Part shown: positions 59,288 to 64,000 of the stretch, one piece after another
How positions within the stretch are numbered: the stretch's first letter is position 1
Layout of the letters: every line of letters begins with the position of its first letter
Program-made: the position numbers and the translations under genes
Source of the DNA: Bacteroidota bacterium
Lineage (GTDB): Bacteria; Bacteroidota; Bacteroidia; Palsa-965
Reading direction: 5' to 3'
NCBI GenBank assembly: GCA_016194975.1
Contig: JACQAM010000020.1
Span: forward strand, 1-64,000
DNA: 64,000 bases
The notes under the pieces: model-generated
Databases searched by the model: none
Told to the model about the DNA's origin: nothing
Seen by the model: only the letters and a program-made list of their open reading frames with translations

Positions 59288-62200
59288 TACAATTGAATGC
59301 TTTTTGCGATTTCAGAAGGATTGAAGGAACCGATGTTGAAAGTAAAGCGGATGAGGTTTCCGAATTTAAGATCGTTCGCCTGGATCTCATCTTTGATGTC
59401 CTTCGAATAAACAAGCGGGAAAAATACATCGCAGAATCCTCCGCGTATGATGCTGAGCTGAATTCCCGCTTCATACTGGAACGGACGAATACCGCTTGCT
59501 TGCGTAGAACAAATAGCGCCATCGGCAAAAAATTTGATGTGGCTTAAATATTTATTCTGCACCGGCATCGGGATCGTCACATCAAGCGCCGACAACCATT
59601 GATCACTTCTTCCCACTGCTGTTGGAATTTTAAATCCTCCGTCGGCAATGGCCATCTGCTGTGCAAACAATCCGTTCTGTTCACTTCTTCCGAAGAAAAT
59701 ATTGTCGAAAAGATAATCCTGATTTCCTATCCCGAGCGGGCCCCAACTGCTGGTTTTGAAACTGTAGCGGCCGGCATCTTCAGGAAGTGTTTTTAAGAAA
59801 GTTCCTGTGAAAAAACGGAAATCAATATTTTTATTTTTCATTATCGTGAGATGATAATTTCCGGTCACTTGTAATTTGTTCATGTAATCGCCGCCCTGGA
59901 AAACAAGATTCGCATCCCATCCGTTTATTTTTCTTGAGCTGGAGATCGAATACATCGCTTCATAATATTCTTTTACCGGCGCCTTGATCTCCGTGATCGT
60001 TTCAATATTCGAAACGGGCCCCACATTCACCGTGTATTGAAACTGGTTTGTCTGCAACCATATCCCGCGCAAACGAAGACTCTGAGAGATCGGACTACGC
60101 GGATAACATTTTTTAAAATTGAATTTCATTTCCGGAGCTACCTTTTTAAAAACAAACCTCCGGTCAGGTGTTTGGGTTCCTTCAGGATAATCGTACGGTT
60201 GCACCGTGTAATAATGATACATATTTGCATTCGCACCGATCCTCCAGTCATGAATAAATCCATTTGGTTTGAAATTTAAAAATGCGTCCGCATGTCCAAC
60301 GATGGAATGATCACCGAAGGAATACATCGGAACTGCCGTCCATTCAAAAGTTTTTCCGGGAATAACATGATTGTAAACTGCAGCACCGAACATGAATTTA
60401 TCATACATGTTGAATCCCAGTGCCGGCACGTAAAATAATTGTGTGCGGTGCGCATCGTCGAGACTTCCGCCGAATTGTAATTTGAGCGGTTCAACTTTTC
60501 TCAACACTCCGTGCGTGTACGCGGTATTATTTTTCCGGTTGATCTCCGGAATATTTCCCGGCTGATCTATTTCGAATGCATCGTAATCGCCGGCGGGAAA
60601 AATGCAGAATCCGACGGTGTCACTCACCGGAAGAGGATCGAACCATTTTGTTGCTACGACTCTTCCGTCTTTGATCGCATTTACACAAACGGGGCCTGCA
60701 ACTTCTCCTACATTTTTTACCTCAACACCATAAGCGTTCGGATATTTAGCATCTGTTGCGGGAAACTTATCCCAGGCTTTTAATTTAAAATCGATTTTTT
60801 TATCCGTATCAATGAGATCATCAAAAAACCAGGAAAGATTTTTTCCGGTAGTTTGTTCAAACACCGCGCGGATATCTTCCGGCATGGGATGATGCCAGTG
60901 CCATTTGTCAAAATAATTCTGAAAGCATTTGTCGTAAAGAGAATCGCCGAGGTACGCGCGCAGGTAAGTGAAGACCACCGCGCTCTTCATGTACACGATC
61001 GTTCCGTAATTGATTGTTGTAAAATCTTTCGAATGCGTTTCTATCGGCTGATCGGATGCAGTGCGCGCGCAGAAAGCATATCCTTCGTAATATTCTGCTG
61101 CATGAGAATATTGATCGAGATCGAATATGTGAGAAACTTTGCTTGGCCCTGCTTTTCCTCCGACCAAAGCTGCGTTCGGATATTTTGTTGCAACGTAACG
61201 TTCTTCATTCGCAGAATTAATTCCTTCATCCATCCACGCATGCTTGCGTTCGTTGCTGCCGAGCATTCCGTAAAACCAGTTGTGTCCCACTTCATGCGTG
61301 ATCACGATGTCGAGCATCATCGCGTTCGATGCTGCGCCTATCACTGTGATGTTCGGATATTCCATTCCGCCTCCCGCACTTAATGCACCATCCACGGCAG
61401 TGCAAACATCATACGTGTAATCGCCATTCCATTTAGAATAATAAAACAACGCATCATTCACATAGGGAATCGCATCTTTCCAGATGTCGGCATACTGGTT
61501 CGTGTACATCACCCACGTGGTCACCTTCGCGTGCGTGTGCGGAAGTTCCACTTCTCCTTTGAGAACGTGATAACGTTTGTCGCAGAACCATGCAAAATCA
61601 TGAACGTGTTCCTGGTGATAGTGAACGGTTTTCCATTCTTTGGATGATTCGGGAAATTGATCATCCTTCTTGTTGTAGAGCGCAATGTCTTTCGAAGCTT
61701 TTGCAATGCTGTCGAGAAAATCTTTTTCCGGCTGGTTGTCCTGAATATCGCCGGTCGCGCCAAGCACATAATTTTTCGGAAGAGAAATGTACACATCAAA
61801 AATTCCGAACTCAGAATAAAATTCTCCCTGGTTGAGATAAGGAATCTGTTCCCATCCGTCTTTGTCGTACACTGCCGGTTTCGGATACCATTGCGTGATC
61901 TGGTACTGCTGGCCGATGTGGCCGAGACGTGAAATTTTTCCACTCGGAATATGAACATGGAACGGAGTAGAAATTTCAATTTGTCCTCCGGGTTGAAGAG
62001 GAGTGTTCAGGAAAATTTTTCCAATGTCGGGTGAATTTGTTTCATATTCGAGCTTAACAGATTGTCCATCCACTTTAAAATCGAGCGAGTCAATCCAGCC
62101 ATGATCTTTTTCACTCGCATAATGCATAAAAAGATCGCCGTCCTGCAGCAACTGTCGGCCGAGGGGAGTGTTGTCATCTTTGTAACCATTCGGCCAAAGA

Positions 62201-62400
62201 TGCATGTAAATAAAAGTGAGCTGATCGGGAGAATTATTTTTATACATGATTGTTTCCTTCGCGTGCAATTCATCTTTGGTATCATCGAGAGAAACATGAA
62301 TTTCGTAAGCAACGTCTTGCTGGAAATAAGCTTTCGCGGATGATTGTGCAGAAAAAATTGCCGGAAGAAAAAGAGAAGAGAGAAGTAATTTTGTTTTCAT
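59287..62400 (-). CDS. M1 family metallopeptidase fused to outer-membrane barrel-like domain
   Basis: A 1037-aa protein; start at 62400 gives a signal peptide (MKTKLLLSSLFLPAIFSAQ). Residues ~25-620 are an M1 aminopeptidase: substrate-binding GGGMEYPNI (~347) and zinc motif HEVGHNW (~371), then 18 residues to the third ligand Glu in MDEGINSANE. The ~400-residue C-terminal part (~640 on) has no M1 helical domain. Instead it shows alternating amphipathic strands (FMFGAAVYNHVIPGKTFEW, LQVTGNYHLTIM) ending in RFTFNIGSF, like an outer-membrane beta barrel. It may therefore sit on or in the outer membrane. It overlaps lpxH by one base. Confidence 0.88.
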   Translation of the reverse strand: MKTKLLLSSLFLPAIFSAQSSAKAYFQQDVAYEIHVSLDDTKDELHAKETIMYKNNSPDQLTFIYMHLWPNGYKDDNTPLGRQLLQDGDLFMHYASEKDHGWIDSLDFKVDGQSVKLEYETNSPDIGKIFLNTPLQPGGQIEISTPFHVHIPSGKISRLGHIGQQYQITQWYPKPAVYDKDGWEQIPYLNQGEFYSEFGIFDVYISLPKNYVLGATGDIQDNQPEKDFLDSIAKASKDIALYNKKDDQFPESSKEWKTVHYHQEHVHDFAWFCDKRYHVLKGEVELPHTHAKVTTWVMYTNQYADIWKDAIPYVNDALFYYSKWNGDYTYDVCTAVDGALSAGGGMEYPNITVIGAASNAMMLDIVITHEVGHNWFYGMLGSNERKHAWMDEGINSANEERYVATKYPNAALVGGKAGPSKVSHIFDLDQYSHAAEYYEGYAFCARTASDQPIETHSKDFTTINYGTIVYMKSAVVFTYLRAYLGDSLYDKCFQNYFDKWHWHHPMPEDIRAVFEQTTGKNLSWFFDDLIDTDKKIDFKLKAWDKFPATDAKYPNAYGVEVKNVGEVAGPVCVNAIKDGRVVATKWFDPLPVSDTVGFCIFPAGDYDAFEIDQPGNIPEINRKNNTAYTHGVLRKVEPLKLQFGGSLDDAHRTQLFYVPALGFNMYDKFMFGAAVYNHVIPGKTFEWTAVPMYSFGDHSIVGHADAFLNFKPNGFIHDWRIGANANMYHYYTVQPYDYPEGTQTPDRRFVFKKVAPEMKFNFKKCYPRSPISQSLRLRGIWLQTNQFQYTVNVGPVSNIETITEIKAPVKEYYEAMYSISSSRKINGWDANLVFQGGDYMNKLQVTGNYHLTIMKNKNIDFRFFTGTFLKTLPEDAGRYSFKTSSWGPLGIGNQDYLFDNIFFGRSEQNGLFAQQMAIADGGFKIPTAVGRSDQWLSALDVTIPMPVQNKYLSHIKFFADGAICSTQASGIRPFQYEAGIQLSIIRGGFCDVFFPLVYSKDIKDEIQANDLKFGNLIRFTFNIGSFNPSEIAKSIQL

Positions 62401-62454
62401 GTGTGGATGGAATTTAGCGCGGGTAAGACGCTTTGGGAATATCATTTGTTACAA

Positions 62455-63657
62455 TTATTTTACTGCAGAGGTTATCGGGTCAGGAAAAATTTTCGCGAGC
62501 GCGTCAGTGAGCGCCTGCCCGCGAAGGTCACGGTCAATGTTGCGTCCTTCTTTATCGAGCAGGACAGTTTTCGGAATTCCCTGAAAATTATAAAGTGTGA
62601 CCACGGATGATTGCCAGCGCATGAGATCGCTCACATGATACGGCCAGGTGAGTCCTTCTTTTTTTATTGCATCGGTCCAGTCTTTTTTATTGTCGTCGAG
62701 TGAAACGCTGAAAACTTCAAAACCTTTGTCATGATATTTTTTATAATTCGCGACCACATTCGGAAGTTCGGCGCGGCAAGGCCCGCACCAAGACGCCCAG
62801 AAATCGATGAGCACATATTTTCCGCGGAGTGAAGAAAGTTTGTAAGGATGTCCATCCGGATCATTGAGTTCAATATCGGGAGCAACTTGTCCTTTACAGA
62901 GCGGGCGATAATGCTCCATCATTTTCCGCAACAATTCCACATTGGGAGTATTCTTGTATTTGGCTTCGAGAGCGGTTGTTACTTTTTCGTAATACGGAAA
63001 ATTATCATACGGATCCAGTAATCGAAGTGCGGGAATATTGGTGAAGGAAGAAACATCTTTGTCAATGAATGTTCGTATTTCGCCGGCGCCTTCTTCTTCC
63101 ACCGAATCGAGTTCTGCCTGTATGGTCATGATCTGGTCACCGTATTTTTTATCGAGATCAGGAATTTTAGTTGAATCTTTCAGCACACTCACCTGGAACT
63201 GAAAATCGGAAAGTACAGAATCATTCCTGTTCTGGAGCACTTCTCTTTTTTTCGAAAGTCTGGAAACGTAAGTGCTGAATTCATTGAACCGCTGCGATTC
63301 TTTTGAGCCGGAAGTTTTCCAGGTGTAGCCGAGATTTTTCGCATCGCCGGTGAGATGAACAGAATCGCCGGGCCCTGCAACGACGGTTGCGAATTGATGT
63401 GTATTCTTTCCAACATCAATATTGAAAAACCCTTCGTAAGGGACAGTGATATGAAATTCAAAAGCGCCCTGATCATCTGTTACAACGGAATCGATCACTT
63501 TCATTTCACTCTGGGAAACGTCAACAAAATAAAGTGTATCATTCTTGCAATTTGAAAAATTTCCATTGACAAAAAGATTTCCTTTTTTCTGTTCTTCGCT
63601 GCATGAAGCGATAAGGAACAGGAAAAAAACAAAAACGGGAGCTGAATTTTTTTTCAT
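62455..63657 (-). CDS. TlpA/ResA-like thioredoxin lipoprotein
   Basis: A 400-aa protein with lipobox FLIASCSE. The N-terminal ~110 residues are a DUF4369-like beta domain (VNGNFSNCKNDTLYFVDV... GPGDSVHLTGDAKNLG), then a helical linker. The C-terminal thioredoxin domain has the redox motif WCGPC (~288) in FWASWCGPCRAELPNVV and cis-Pro text GIPKTVLLDKEG. Such proteins reduce disulfides of exported proteins or haem apoproteins in the periplasm, in Bacteroidota often with many paralogs. Its ATG overlaps the gatB stop (ATGA). Confidence 0.9.
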   Translation of the reverse strand: MKKNSAPVFVFFLFLIASCSEEQKKGNLFVNGNFSNCKNDTLYFVDVSQSEMKVIDSVVTDDQGAFEFHITVPYEGFFNIDVGKNTHQFATVVAGPGDSVHLTGDAKNLGYTWKTSGSKESQRFNEFSTYVSRLSKKREVLQNRNDSVLSDFQFQVSVLKDSTKIPDLDKKYGDQIMTIQAELDSVEEEGAGEIRTFIDKDVSSFTNIPALRLLDPYDNFPYYEKVTTALEAKYKNTPNVELLRKMMEHYRPLCKGQVAPDIELNDPDGHPYKLSSLRGKYVLIDFWASWCGPCRAELPNVVANYKKYHDKGFEVFSVSLDDNKKDWTDAIKKEGLTWPYHVSDLMRWQSSVVTLYNFQGIPKTVLLDKEGRNIDRDLRGQALTDALAKIFPDPITSAVK

Positions 63658-64000
63658 AGCTGTTCCTCCAGGATTTTTCTGAGTAATTCGTTTGTTGCTT
63701 TCGGATCTGCTTTTCCTTTGGAAAGTTTCATCACTTCACCCATGAACAACCCGAGAAGATTTGTTTTTCCGTTCCGGTATTCCGCTGCTTTCGCCGGATA
63801 TTTTGCGACGGCTTCTTTGATGATCCCGAGCAACGCATCACTGTCACTTTCCTGGACGAGATTATTTTCTTCTGCAAGCTGGAGCGGTGTTTTCGAAATT
63901 TCCTTTGTCATGAGTGGAAATATGCGCTGGCTCGCCATGGCGTGACTCACTTTCCCGGAATCGACGAGTGTAATAAGCGATGCGAGACGTTCAGTACTCA
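63654..64000 (-). CDS. gatB: Aspartyl/glutamyl-tRNA amidotransferase subunit B (3' end)
   Basis: 115 codons visible; the gene runs off the right edge. This is the C-terminal YqeY/tail domain of GatB: LITLVDSGKVSHAMASQRIF, LAEENNLVQESDSDALLGII, YRNGKTNLLGLFMGEVMKLS, SKGKADPKATNELLRKIL. GatCAB amidates Glu-tRNA-Gln and/or Asp-tRNA-Asn. Its 3' end overlaps the thioredoxin gene by 4 bp. Only the end is visible, but the match is good. Confidence 0.92.
   Translation of the reverse strand, partial: STERLASLITLVDSGKVSHAMASQRIFPLMTKEISKTPLQLAEENNLVQESDSDALLGIIKEAVAKYPAKAAEYRNGKTNLLGLFMGEVMKLSKGKADPKATNELLRKILEEQL

Overview
The window looks like chromosomal DNA from a free-living member of the Bacteroidota. 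The evidence is the dense set of type IX secretion (T9SS) genes, which include gliding-motility-type C-terminal sorting domains, two PorP/SprF-family proteins and a PorE-like OmpA protein. Promoters of the Bacteroidota form TAnnTTTG are recurrent, clear Shine-Dalgarno sequences are generally lacking, and there is an Asp/Glu-tRNA amidotransferase (gatB) fragment and an archaeal-length ProS. No finer taxonomic placement is justified from the sequence alone. No phage, insertion sequence, CRISPR array or rRNA was seen.

Layout. 1-4272: 3' part of a giant tandem-repeat T9SS adhesin and its PorP/SprF partner. 4322-8319: an NlpC/P60 lipoprotein (minus strand), then a YfiR-type periplasmic protein, a TPR protein and a HAMP-SpoIIE phosphatase in what looks like one sensory operon. 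8406-19511: a surface cluster of type B T9SS substrate, collagen-like fibre protein with an S74 chaperone tail, second type B substrate, PorP/SprF, and TPR/PD40/OmpA protein. 19674-22537: DUF4159 protein and three small minus-strand genes, one preceded by regularly spaced GTTTTAAAC sites. 22700-27109: three periplasmic peptidyl-prolyl isomerases (envelope biogenesis). 27182-29270: PspC membrane protein with its PadR regulator. 29444-35106: methyltransferase, TerC, a UbiA/SanA-type operon, Nif3 and a zinc-ribbon protein. 35185-40468: FadL-like porin, repeat-rich lipoprotein, proS, a hypothetical and tRNA-Glu(UUC).

40619-45900 is a phenylacetate degradation operon on the minus strand in the order paaA-paaB-paaC-paaD-paaG-(secreted unknown)-paaH. 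It encodes ring epoxidation, isomerisation and a beta-oxidation dehydrogenase; the CoA ligase, PaaE reductase, PaaZ and PaaJ thiolase are not in the window. 46054-50524: TonB-domain lipoprotein, CotH-kinase T9SS protein, Skp/OmpH-like protein. 50615-58496: mostly small enzymes (MazG-like, SDR, flavin reductase, PNPOx-like, GNAT-nitrilase fusion), an SSB-tailed DUF3127 protein and unknowns. 58532-64000: LpxH, an M1 peptidase fused to a predicted outer-membrane barrel, a TlpA-type thioredoxin lipoprotein and the end of gatB.

The most unusual observations are these. A palindromic intergenic element reads into and replaces the conserved C-terminus of a 3-hydroxybutyrate-dehydrogenase-like SDR (51104-51952). 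GTTTTAAAC sites at exact 17-bp spacing lie upstream of a 105-aa orphan gene. A YfiR-like protein is paired with a PP2C phosphatase instead of a diguanylate cyclase. Several genes have a TAnnTTTG element ending only 3-9 nt before the ATG, suggesting leaderless mRNAs. A 26-bp perfect inverted repeat sits inside the paa operon.
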